Of a stretch of 9,460 nt of DNA, positions 1 to 6,544 are shown one piece after another. The DNA is taken from the NCBI GenBank assembly GCA_026193155.1, contig JAPHSI010000162.1, positions 1 to 9,460 on the forward strand. Reading direction: 5' to 3'. Numbering within the stretch: the first letter of the stretch is position 1; every line of letters starts with the position of its first letter. Below the pieces are notes generated by a model. The model saw nothing but the letters and a program-made list of their open reading frames with translations, did no database searches and had not been told where the DNA came from. The translations under genes and the position numbers were made by a program. Origin of the DNA: Sulfurimonadaceae bacterium (lineage in GTDB: Bacteria; Campylobacterota; Campylobacteria; Campylobacterales; Sulfurimonadaceae).

Positions 1-638
1 ATGATTTTTGTTTTAGAAGTTTTTAAAAGCTTTAAAATCTCTTTTTGAGTGTATGTCTTGGCATCGAACTCTATTTCTGCCAAAGCATCTTTTGAGTCAA
101 ATGAAAATCGCTGATAGTTTACTGAACTAACAACATTCATATCTTCATCTATACCTAAAACTCTTTTTATTACTTCGTTAGGCTGTGTTACTAAATCACA
201 AGAAGAAATTATAGCACTTTTAGCTGATAGTTTTATTGATGCATAAGCAGCGATGAGAGTGTTTATATATGTAAAATTATCACTTATTTGAAAAAGAGCT
301 TTACCTTTTATATTGAGTGCTTTTGCAATGTAATAACTTGTAGTATTTCCAAGCATATTTAAAAAATCATATGGTTTTATAGAGTTTTTGTCTTTAATAA
401 CATATTGGTGGGTTCTTTGAAGTACATCCGTATTTCCGATTCCGGTAGTTAGATATAGCTCATCCAAAGGGTTTATAGTGCAAGTGTCTTTAAGTCTATA
501 TGCACCTAGTACACCTAAGTGTATAAAAGAATCTTGACGTCTTGGATCATGTTTATATTTTTGCTTCAACTCTTTTTTTATATCAATATCTTCTAAATCG
601 GAGCGGTATGAGCTAATAGCATTTATATATAGTTTCAT
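1..638 (-). CDS. Ketosynthase-fold protein without catalytic Cys, chain-length-factor-like (3' end outside window)
   Basis: My translation from ATG at 638 stays open for 212 codons to the window edge, so the C-terminal half is missing. The N-terminal region has a thiolase/ketosynthase look: 'GIGNTD' near residues 67-72, 'LGNTTSYYIAKAL' near 96-108, then a nucleophile-elbow-like segment. Aligned by eye with the neighbouring KS (INTACTSSAN), this segment reads FQISDNFTYIN, which puts Phe122 where the catalytic Cys should be. The protein probably cannot condense on its own. By analogy with KS/chain length factor heterodimers of type II polyketide and aryl polyene systems, I infer that it pairs with the KS encoded just upstream. 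Its ATG overlaps the KS stop as ATGA (635-638), which suggests translational coupling and balanced production. I see no frameshift or in-frame stop, so it does not look like a decaying gene. Partner identity is inferred. Confidence 0.72.
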   Translation of the reverse strand, partial: MKLYINAISSYRSDLEDIDIKKELKQKYKHDPRRQDSFIHLGVLGAYRLKDTCTINPLDELYLTTGIGNTDVLQRTHQYVIKDKNSIKPYDFLNMLGNTTSYYIAKALNIKGKALFQISDNFTYINTLIAAYASIKLSAKSAIISSCDLVTQPNEVIKRVLGIDEDMNVVSSVNYQRFSFDSKDALAEIEFDAKTYTQKEILKLLKTSKTKI

Positions 639-1729
639 GATTGTCCGCTTTGTACTATTAATGAGGTATTGTTTCCGCCAAAACCGAAATAGTTTAGTAA
701 AAATATTCCGTTTTCACATTGTGTATTTTTTCTTTTTGAAGGTAGTTTTGGAATAAATCCGTCATCGATGCAAGATAAAAATATTGCAAGTTCCAGAGTC
801 CCGCATGCACCTATTGTATGACCGACATATGGTTTAAGTGCACAAAGTGTCGGTTTTTTTTCAAACATATCATCCATAGCATTCATTTCCGATAAATCAC
901 TTGCATGGGTTGATGTAGCATGTGTTTTTATTGCACTTAGCGATTTCGCACAAGTTTGTGAGTTTATAAGTGCTTTTTTCATAACTTCAATATATTCCTC
1001 TCCACTCTCACTTACTCCCGTAATACTTGAAGCGTTGCAGTTTGAATAACCTCCAAGAAGTTCATGCTTTGATTTTTCTTTTGATAATACTATACCAGCT
1101 AAGGCTTCGCCAAGAACTAAGCCGTCTCTTGAGTCTTCAAAAGGTCTTTGCTTATTTAAGCTAAGTAGGTTCATTGCAGAAAAACCACTGCTCATCATAG
1201 GTGAATATATCTCAATACCAAGAACTATAACACTATCTACTATACCTGCTTTTATGAGGTTTGAGCCTTCTAAAATACCGTTTGCGCTTGATGTGCATGC
1301 GGTGTTTATTGTCATAGTAAAATCGTTAAGTCCAAACTTTTTTGAAAGTTTTTTTGCATAGGTATCAATAGAAGTTTTTTCAGACTTATAAGGTTTTTTT
1401 TCATTTTCATATACACTGTCAGCAATAGACTCTATTATGTACATATCTGCTAAAGCTGTACCGATTATAAGTGCAGTGGATGGTAAGTCTTTTGCTTCAA
1501 GCCCTGAGATAATCTTAGAGGTTATATTTTCTAAAGCTTGGTATATTTCATCTTTATCTTCTTTTATCTCATCTTTAAGTAAAAAATATGGAGCATCTAC
1601 ACTTTGTATATCTGTAACTATATGTTTTTTTGAGATAGTTATATCGTTGTTCTTTATAGCTTTTAGCGTGTCTGATAAATCACCCTGAGAAGAGAGTAAT
1701 TCAAAGTTTGATAAATATATATTAGGCAT
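635..1729 (-). CDS. FabF-like beta-ketoacyl-ACP synthase (KAS II type)
   Basis: This enzyme should catalyse decarboxylative Claisen condensation of malonyl-ACP with an acyl-ACP in the cytoplasm. At 364 residues it is shorter than typical FabF (about 410). The active site is complete: Cys145 in INTACTSSANG, His270 in THATSTHASD, Lys299 with His304 in KPYVGHTIGACG, and the C-terminal glycine-rich loop NYFGFGGNN (residues 346-354). The HGTGT motif of FabF is altered to HATST. The N-terminal 90 residues diverge most and are compact, as in ketosynthases of aryl polyene or resorcinol clusters. The start at 1729 lies inside the end of the ACP gene (8-base overlap), preceded by a weak AGAAG. The stop overlaps the start of the Cys-less KS-like gene. 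The context (ACP before, KS-like partner after) suggests a dedicated chain-extending KS/CLF pair and not housekeeping fatty acid synthesis. Confidence 0.9.
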   Translation of the reverse strand: MPNIYLSNFELLSSQGDLSDTLKAIKNNDITISKKHIVTDIQSVDAPYFLLKDEIKEDKDEIYQALENITSKIISGLEAKDLPSTALIIGTALADMYIIESIADSVYENEKKPYKSEKTSIDTYAKKLSKKFGLNDFTMTINTACTSSANGILEGSNLIKAGIVDSVIVLGIEIYSPMMSSGFSAMNLLSLNKQRPFEDSRDGLVLGEALAGIVLSKEKSKHELLGGYSNCNASSITGVSESGEEYIEVMKKALINSQTCAKSLSAIKTHATSTHASDLSEMNAMDDMFEKKPTLCALKPYVGHTIGACGTLELAIFLSCIDDGFIPKLPSKRKNTQCENGIFLLNYFGFGGNNTSLIVQSGQS

Positions 1730-1988
1730 TTTCTTCTATTATAAACTCTGCTAGTGCTTGTATAGTCGTAACTCTTCGTCTAAACTCTTTTGAATCACCA
1801 AGTCTGATTCCATATTTCTTTTGTAAACCCATAGATATTTGAAGTGCATCTAAAGAATCAAGTTCCAACCCAATCTCATTTGAAAAAAGTTCTAAGTCAT
1901 CTTTTATATCGTCCGCTTCTACTTCATCTTTTTCACATTCTTCAATAATTAAAACTTTCAAGTCATGTTTTAACTTCTCTATATCCAC
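1722..1988 (-). CDS. Acyl carrier protein (GTG start)
   Basis: This is an 88-residue acidic helical carrier protein. The phosphopantetheine attachment site is Ser45 in ELDSLDALQ, the normal DSL motif, followed by the helix QISMGLQKKYGI. It should carry growing acyl or polyene chains as thioesters for the ketosynthases and acyltransferases of the cluster. DarC, the ACP of dialkylresorcinol pathways, is the closest role, but I cannot tell DarC from an aryl polyene ACP by eye. The start is GTG at 1988-1986, supported by AAGGGG five bases upstream. The permease stop overlaps the start by one base (TAGTG), and the ACP's own end overlaps the KS start by 8 bases, so translation is probably coupled. 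The C-terminal part (KEFRRRVTTIQALAEFI) is more basic than in housekeeping AcpP, which fits a specialised ACP. Confidence 0.92.
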   Translation of the reverse strand: MDIEKLKHDLKVLIIEECEKDEVEADDIKDDLELFSNEIGLELDSLDALQISMGLQKKYGIRLGDSKEFRRRVTTIQALAEFIIEENA

Positions 1989-3121
1989 TATAACCCCTTA
2001 GAAATTCTTAATTTTAATATTATCATAGATATTATTAAACACACCATACCAAATAGTGCCAACATTAAAGATTCATTTAAAACCATAAATATATCCGCTG
2101 ATTTTAAAAATATCTCTAAAAATCCGTCCAGCCCCCATGACATTGGGGAAATTTCTGCAAATTTCTGCATAGATTCGGGCATAATAAATTTTGGTACCAT
2201 TACCCCACCGATTGCACCAAGTAAGATATTTAATATCCCACCTATAGTTGTCGCCTGTTCACTTGAACTTGCAGTAACTGCAATTAGAGTTGATAGTCCG
2301 ATTGCAGAGAAACTAAGCGATAAAGATAGAAGCACAAGTGCAGATATATCTCCGTTTATCTCTAAAGCCGGTGTATTAAAAAACGGTACAAGAAACATTC
2401 CAACGGCTAACATTATCCACACTTGTATGTGATTTATTACAATATATGGGAATATTTTAGAGAGCATCATTGACGATATAGATATATTCATAGAAGTTAA
2501 ACGTGTGAGAGTATTTTGTTTTCTCTCATTTATATATATAGTAGACATTGGGATTATTACAAAAAACATACCAAAAACTATCCAAGTCGGTACACTTTGT
2601 TGTGTTGAATTTGGAATTTGTTGATTTTTTTCATATTGTATATCAAATAATGAATCATAAGATACACTGATACTATTTACAGCTTCAGCTGCTTCACTAG
2701 ACATTGGTGCAAGTTCTGTAGCAACACTTTTAATTCTAAGAGAGACTACGTTTTTTAAAAGCTTTGATTTGAAAATCTCTAAAAGGTCATTTTTAATTCC
2801 GCCCATAACAGTTATGGATAGTTTTTTATCATCTTTTTTAAAATCTTTTGGAATTGTTATAATAAATTCCACATTAGTCTCGGATTCGCTTAGGATAAAA
2901 TTTTTATCATCTTGTAGTTTATTTATAAGTTTTTTACTGATTGAGCCGTTATCTAAATTTTTTATATATACTTTAAAATCTATTTTTTCACTTGCAAACT
3001 GATCTCGCATAGCTACAGACATGATAAGTATAAAAATTGCAGGCATAACAAAAAGAGCGAGCAGGGCATGTTTATCACGAAATACCAGTAAAAATTCTTT
3101 TTTTATCATAGCACTAAACAT
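1988..3121 (-). CDS. ABC-2 type transporter permease
   Basis: This 377-residue inner-membrane protein has the ABC-2 exporter layout. There is one N-terminal membrane segment (about 19-38) after a short basic cytoplasmic tail (IKKEFLLVFRDK), then a large extracytoplasmic domain of about 140 residues, then five more segments at about 178-197, 226-248, 258-283, 292-311 and 347-370. The conserved loop before the last helix is present (PKFIMPESMQKFAEISPMSW, residues 310-329), as in YhhJ/DrrB-like permeases. It should pair with the ATPase encoded immediately upstream, whose stop it overlaps by 8 bases. AGAGG lies six bases before the ATG. As the only permease in the operon it probably forms a homodimer with two ATPase copies. 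The cargo is not visible from sequence. Its place between BtrH-like and ACP genes suggests export of the lipid-like or pigment product, or of an intermediate. Confidence 0.9.
   Translation of the reverse strand: MFSAMIKKEFLLVFRDKHALLALFVMPAIFILIMSVAMRDQFASEKIDFKVYIKNLDNGSISKKLINKLQDDKNFILSESETNVEFIITIPKDFKKDDKKLSITVMGGIKNDLLEIFKSKLLKNVVSLRIKSVATELAPMSSEAAEAVNSISVSYDSLFDIQYEKNQQIPNSTQQSVPTWIVFGMFFVIIPMSTIYINERKQNTLTRLTSMNISISSMMLSKIFPYIVINHIQVWIMLAVGMFLVPFFNTPALEINGDISALVLLSLSLSFSAIGLSTLIAVTASSSEQATTIGGILNILLGAIGGVMVPKFIMPESMQKFAEISPMSWGLDGFLEIFLKSADIFMVLNESLMLALFGMVCLIISMIILKLRISKGL
1994..1999 (-). promoter_or_regulatory. Ribosome binding site for the GTG start of the ACP gene
   Basis: AAGGGG on the minus strand is five bases before GTG at 1988. 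It lies within the last codons of the permease gene and supports the non-ATG start, since no ATG fits the start of the ACP fold here. Confidence 0.6.
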
Positions 3122-3989
3122 TTGACGCCTCTGAAATGTCCAAGAAGTGTTTTTCCAAGTTTGTTGAACCGTATCTGATTTGTTTTATAGCTATATTTTG
3201 TGCTTTTAATGCATCTATAGTGAAGTATAGTTTTTCTTCAGTCGTCTCTATAATAGAATTATCTTTGATAATTACATCTTTTAGATTTAAATCTTCATTA
3301 TATACAATCTCTATAGATACCTTATTTGATACTCTATTTGTAAGCATATTTTCTAATATATCCTGTTCAACCAATTTACCTTTTGCTATTATGGCTACTT
3401 CATCACATATTCGCTCTATCTCAGTCATATAGTGAGATGTGTAAACAACAGTAATACCTAAGTTTTTGTACTCTTTTATGGAATCAAGTATCTCATTTCT
3501 ACTTTTTGGATCAACTCCAACAGTCGGTTCATCAAAATAGATTATTTTTGGGGAATTTAAAAGACCAATAGCTATGTTTAATCTTCTTTTTTGACCGCCT
3601 GATAGCGTAGAGGATGTTTGCTCTAAAATTGAAGATAGTGAGTTAATCTCTATAGCTTTTTCAAGTGCATCATTTGAAGCATTTTGGATTTTTGCAAAAA
3701 AATCAAGGTTTTCTTTTACGGTGAGCTTTTCATAAAAAGCAAGGTGTTGAGGTATGATTGAACTTATCTCTTTAATGGCACGTTTATCTTTTTTTATATC
3801 AAGTCCAAATATTTCTATCGTTCCGCTATCAATTTCAATAAGTCCATTTAAAGCTGATAAAAGAGTAGTTTTACCGGCACCGTTTACACCAAGCAATCCA
3901 AAGATGGAATTTTCTTTAATCTCTAATGATAGAGAGTCCAGTGCATTTAATTCACTATAAGATTTTACTACATTAGAGACGGTTATCAT
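3114..3989 (-). CDS. ABC transporter ATP-binding protein (ABC-2 exporter subunit)
   Basis: A 291-residue cytoplasmic ATPase with every nucleotide-binding motif intact: Walker A GVNGAGKTT (34-42), Q-loop Gln81, signature LSGGQ (129-133), Walker B IIYFDEP (149-155) with catalytic Glu154, D-loop near VGVD (157-160) and switch His186 in YTSHYMTE. The type is that of drug, polysaccharide or lipid exporters (CcmA/DrrA-like) with a C-terminal extension of about 80 residues after the core. It starts four bases after the BtrH-like stop with only a weak ribosome binding site, so translation may depend on reinitiation. It overlaps the permease gene by 8 bases and should work with it. No substrate-binding protein gene is nearby, which supports export over import. 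The substrate is inferred only from the biosynthetic neighbourhood. Confidence 0.94.
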   Translation of the reverse strand: MITVSNVVKSYSELNALDSLSLEIKENSIFGLLGVNGAGKTTLLSALNGLIEIDSGTIEIFGLDIKKDKRAIKEISSIIPQHLAFYEKLTVKENLDFFAKIQNASNDALEKAIEINSLSSILEQTSSTLSGGQKRRLNIAIGLLNSPKIIYFDEPTVGVDPKSRNEILDSIKEYKNLGITVVYTSHYMTEIERICDEVAIIAKGKLVEQDILENMLTNRVSNKVSIEIVYNEDLNLKDVIIKDNSIIETTEEKLYFTIDALKAQNIAIKQIRYGSTNLEKHFLDISEASNV

Positions 3990-3993
3990 TATA

Positions 3994-4989
3994 TTATTTA
4001 AGCTCTAACATCTTTTTGTAGACTATAGCTTCATCATCTGCTATTTCAAGAAGTTTATCGGATATTGCTTTATAATCAATCTCTTTTTTTGACTTTATAG
4101 ATTTTGCAATCATAAGTGCAAATTCACGCCATTTATCACCAACTTCTAACATAAGTTTTGACGCTTCTTTTAGCACGTCGTTACCATCAAGTACTTCACT
4201 TGCTTCTTGTAAAAATGAAGCGTAAAGGTATCTAAAACCGGCTCCACCTGTACCAATTTCTTCTTGCATCCTTACTATATGACCAAGATATAGTTTTGCA
4301 TACCTTTTATCTTTAGCTTTTAGTTTTAATATAGATTTTGCTAGAGATTTAATCCCTTTTAAACCAGATATCGGCACAGGAGTTTTTAACATCGCTTTTG
4401 CAGTTTTTTTTATATTTTTTTTCAATACAGGTTTTAAATCAAGCTCTTTTGGCATCTCTATTGGATAATACAATAAACCTTTTGGTGCCATTAGACCTTT
4501 TGTAAATCTGGCTTTTGTAAGTGAAGCTTTGTCACAAACCTGAGTAGTTTCAAAAACAGGATCGCTAATATTGTAATTATCCCCTTCTTTTGAATATATA
4601 ACCAAGTTGTGAGCATTAAAATGAAAACGCATATCTTCTGGAAAATATGGCAACCAAAATACAGATGTTTGAGCACCTACAACCTTTCCCTCTTTTAACA
4701 ACTCATCAAGTCTGTCTTGACCTTTTTCTTTACTAGAGAACGTCTCAAGTTTCATTTTAACGCCAAGATTTTTTTGAATCTTTTTTATTATCGATTTAGG
4801 TAAGCTTCTATAAGCAACAAGAGGCATTCCTCCTATCTTTACAAATGGTAAATATGCAAAAGTCAAAGCACCTGATAGACCAAATACCATTGCTTCACTT
4901 AAGTTAATTCCATAATGCCTAAGCATAGATGACATAACACCGCTTTCACAATGTGCAGAGTGTGTATGTTCAAAATTATTCGCACTCAT
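3994..4989 (-). CDS. BtrH N-terminal domain protein (papain-fold acyltransferase-like) with DUF4872-like C-terminus
   Basis: This 331-residue protein matches the BtrH N-terminal domain followed by a DUF4872-like helical region, by recognition of motifs. The putative catalytic Cys is Cys14 in HSAHCESG, and the family's His and Asp appear as His127 in FHFNAHNLVIY and Asp143 in NISDPVFE. BtrH in butirosin synthesis moves an aminoacyl side chain from an ACP to an aminoglycoside, so this protein may likewise be an ACP-dependent acyltransferase. Residues 185-225 are unusually lysine-rich (many Lys in amphipathic stretches), which could contact membrane or ACP. The last 100 residues are helical. Its ATG lies within the end of the preceding gene (14-base overlap), with GGAAGAG upstream. 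In this cluster it is a candidate for joining a polyene or fatty acyl chain to the resorcinol. That acceptor is my inference. Confidence 0.82.
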   Translation of the reverse strand: MSANNFEHTHSAHCESGVMSSMLRHYGINLSEAMVFGLSGALTFAYLPFVKIGGMPLVAYRSLPKSIIKKIQKNLGVKMKLETFSSKEKGQDRLDELLKEGKVVGAQTSVFWLPYFPEDMRFHFNAHNLVIYSKEGDNYNISDPVFETTQVCDKASLTKARFTKGLMAPKGLLYYPIEMPKELDLKPVLKKNIKKTAKAMLKTPVPISGLKGIKSLAKSILKLKAKDKRYAKLYLGHIVRMQEEIGTGGAGFRYLYASFLQEASEVLDGNDVLKEASKLMLEVGDKWREFALMIAKSIKSKKEIDYKAISDKLLEIADDEAIVYKKMLELK

Positions 4990-5392
4990 AATCTAACTCT
5001 TCCAATACTTTTAATTCTTCTTTTGTTTTTCCCAAGGCTTCAGCATATACTTCAAGTCTTTTATCTTTTATATTTGAAAATGTTTTAGGATTAAAATCTT
5101 TTTTTATAGTCCATTTGAAAAAACCTGTTGATTCGGCTAAAAGCTGTAAATCCATTCTAAGTGCAAACATATAATAATATAGCGGAGACTTTTCACCTTT
5201 TTTTACGGCACAATATGCCTCTTTAGCATTATCTTCCAAGTCTTGCAGTGCTTGTTTAGTTACAGTCTCTTCAGCTTCCCAGCCTGACGAACCGACTACT
5301 TTTACTTTACCGTCTTCATCTGTTGCATAAATAGCTTTTTTGCCACCTTCAAAAACAGGACTATTATCTTGAGGGACACTCTTTATATCCAT
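4976..5392 (-). CDS. Conserved-type protein of unknown function with XRE-like C-terminal helices
   Basis: I do not recognise a named family for this 138-residue protein. It has no signal peptide or membrane segment, so it should be cytoplasmic. Residues 1-40 are polar with a beta-like stretch (KKAIYATDEDGKVKVV), and residues 41-66 look like an acidic amphipathic helix. Residues 80-130 resemble the second half of an XRE/Cro helix-turn-helix, with LLAESTGFFKWTIKKDF followed by DKRLEVYAEALGKTKEEL. The usual small residues at the turn are replaced by aromatics, so DNA binding is doubtful. Its ATG follows the ketosynthase III stop with no gap (TAGATG), and AGAGG sits eight bases upstream. It overlaps the BtrH-like gene by 14 bases. 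Such tight packing between two biosynthetic genes argues for a role in the pathway, perhaps as an adaptor or regulator, but no function can be assigned. Confidence 0.8.
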   Translation of the reverse strand: MDIKSVPQDNSPVFEGGKKAIYATDEDGKVKVVGSSGWEAEETVTKQALQDLEDNAKEAYCAVKKGEKSPLYYYMFALRMDLQLLAESTGFFKWTIKKDFNPKTFSNIKDKRLEVYAEALGKTKEELKVLEELDYECE

Positions 5393-6529
5393 CTACACTA
5401 CCTCTAAAAGCATAAATGCAGTTGAGAACCTACCACTTTCAGGGATATAACATAAAAGTTTATCACCTTTTTTAGCCATATCGGAGTTGAAGTATTCTTC
5501 TAGCATAATGTAGATAGAAGCACTTCCTGTATTTCCTTTGTATGGAAGATTTGTAAACCATCTATCTTGCGGAATATCACAACCTGCTTTACACATTTTT
5601 TCATACACTTCATCTCTGAAAAAGCCAGAAGAATAATGTGGAAAATACCAGTTTATTTCATCCGGATTAAACATTTTTTTATCCATCATTTCTTTTAGAG
5701 CTTTTGCGACAGTGTATTCCATAACATTTTCATTTAAAAGTTTTACATCTTGTTTTACAGAAAAAATAGAACGCGTTAAAAGTTCTTCTTGTTCATATGT
5801 ACGCCATCCACGAATTGAACCGTCTTCAAGTTTTTCACAACCGGCATACATACAAGTTTGCATCTCTCCTGCGAATGAGCGAGAGAATATTTTATTTATT
5901 TTTATGCTAAGTCCACTTTCATTTGCTTTATCACTGAGTGCCATAGCACCTGCACCGTCACTTAGCATCCATCTTAAAAAATCTTTCTCAAACGCAATTT
6001 CAGGTTTTTTCTCAAGTTGTTCTATTTGATTTTCAATCTCCTCTTCAAAGTTCTCACTTCTCATAGTAGCAGATGAGTTTTCACTACCTGTAGATATAGC
6101 TAAGTTTGCTTCACCTGATTTTATAGATGTATATGCATATTTTAAAGCAGTTATCCCGCTTAAACAAATTCCTGCGGTAGATACGACTTCTAGTGGTTTT
6201 ATGCCAAGTTCTCCGTGAACCATTGCTGCATGGTTTGGCATAAGCTGATCTGGTATTGTTGTTCCACATACAAGGACGTCTACAGAGTCTAAATCCACAC
6301 CTAATTTATTTATTGCAGATGCACTAAGTTGGGCATTTGTATGAGTAGCTTCTCTAGTCTTTGGGTCTATTGCATAGTAGCGAGATTTTATTTTGTTTGA
6401 TTTTAAAATAATTTTTCTAGCACGAGATGGACGTGGCCCAACTTGCCCTAAAACTTTTTCCATATTATCATTATCTACTGCTTCGTTTGGTAAAAATGCT
6501 GCAATCTTGTTTATATATACATCTCTCAT
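5393..6529 (-). CDS. darB: Beta-ketoacyl synthase III, DarB-type
   Basis: A 378-residue thiolase-fold enzyme with the KAS III triad: Cys122 in STAGICLSG, His298 in YFPHYSSGFF and Asn333 in KGNTGSAS. It is longer than FabH (about 317). The extra length includes an acidic insertion around 157-185 (FEEEIENQIEQLEKK) before the conserved LSDGAGA at 189-195. Next to a DarA-like gene, the best role is DarB of dialkylresorcinol synthesis, which condenses a beta-ketoacyl thioester with a second acyl thioester to give the diketide that DarA cyclises. The start at 6529 is supported by AGGAGA ten bases upstream, overlapping the darA stop. A nearer ATG at 6536 is out of frame. The gap to darA is 13 bases, and the next gene starts directly after its stop. 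The family assignment is strong. The darB symbol rests on context. Confidence 0.85.
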   Translation of the reverse strand: MRDVYINKIAAFLPNEAVDNDNMEKVLGQVGPRPSRARKIILKSNKIKSRYYAIDPKTREATHTNAQLSASAINKLGVDLDSVDVLVCGTTIPDQLMPNHAAMVHGELGIKPLEVVSTAGICLSGITALKYAYTSIKSGEANLAISTGSENSSATMRSENFEEEIENQIEQLEKKPEIAFEKDFLRWMLSDGAGAMALSDKANESGLSIKINKIFSRSFAGEMQTCMYAGCEKLEDGSIRGWRTYEQEELLTRSIFSVKQDVKLLNENVMEYTVAKALKEMMDKKMFNPDEINWYFPHYSSGFFRDEVYEKMCKAGCDIPQDRWFTNLPYKGNTGSASIYIMLEEYFNSDMAKKGDKLLCYIPESGRFSTAFMLLEVV

Positions 6530-6538
6530 CTATCATTG

Positions 6539-6544
6539 TCTCCT
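6539..6544 (-). promoter_or_regulatory. Ribosome binding site of the DarB-type gene
   Basis: AGGAGA on the minus strand lies ten bases before the ATG at 6529 and overlaps the darA stop codon. It is the strongest Shine-Dalgarno match in the downstream operon. It decides the start: an ATG at 6536 between site and start is out of frame with the ketosynthase. Confidence 0.65.

Noticed and set aside
1..638. Pseudogene call for the Cys-less ketosynthase-like gene
   Set aside because: The frame is intact over 212 codons and coupled to the KS by ATGA. Loss of the Cys is typical of chain length factors and is not a sign of decay.
4491..4676. Second minus-strand frame of 61 codons inside the BtrH-like gene
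   Set aside because: It overlaps the middle of the BtrH-like gene, including its catalytic His and Asp region, and has no domain features. It is a frame shadow.
4976..5392. Calling the 138-residue protein a transcription regulator
   Set aside because: Only half of an XRE-like pattern is visible, and aromatic residues replace the small turn residues. DNA binding is not supported.
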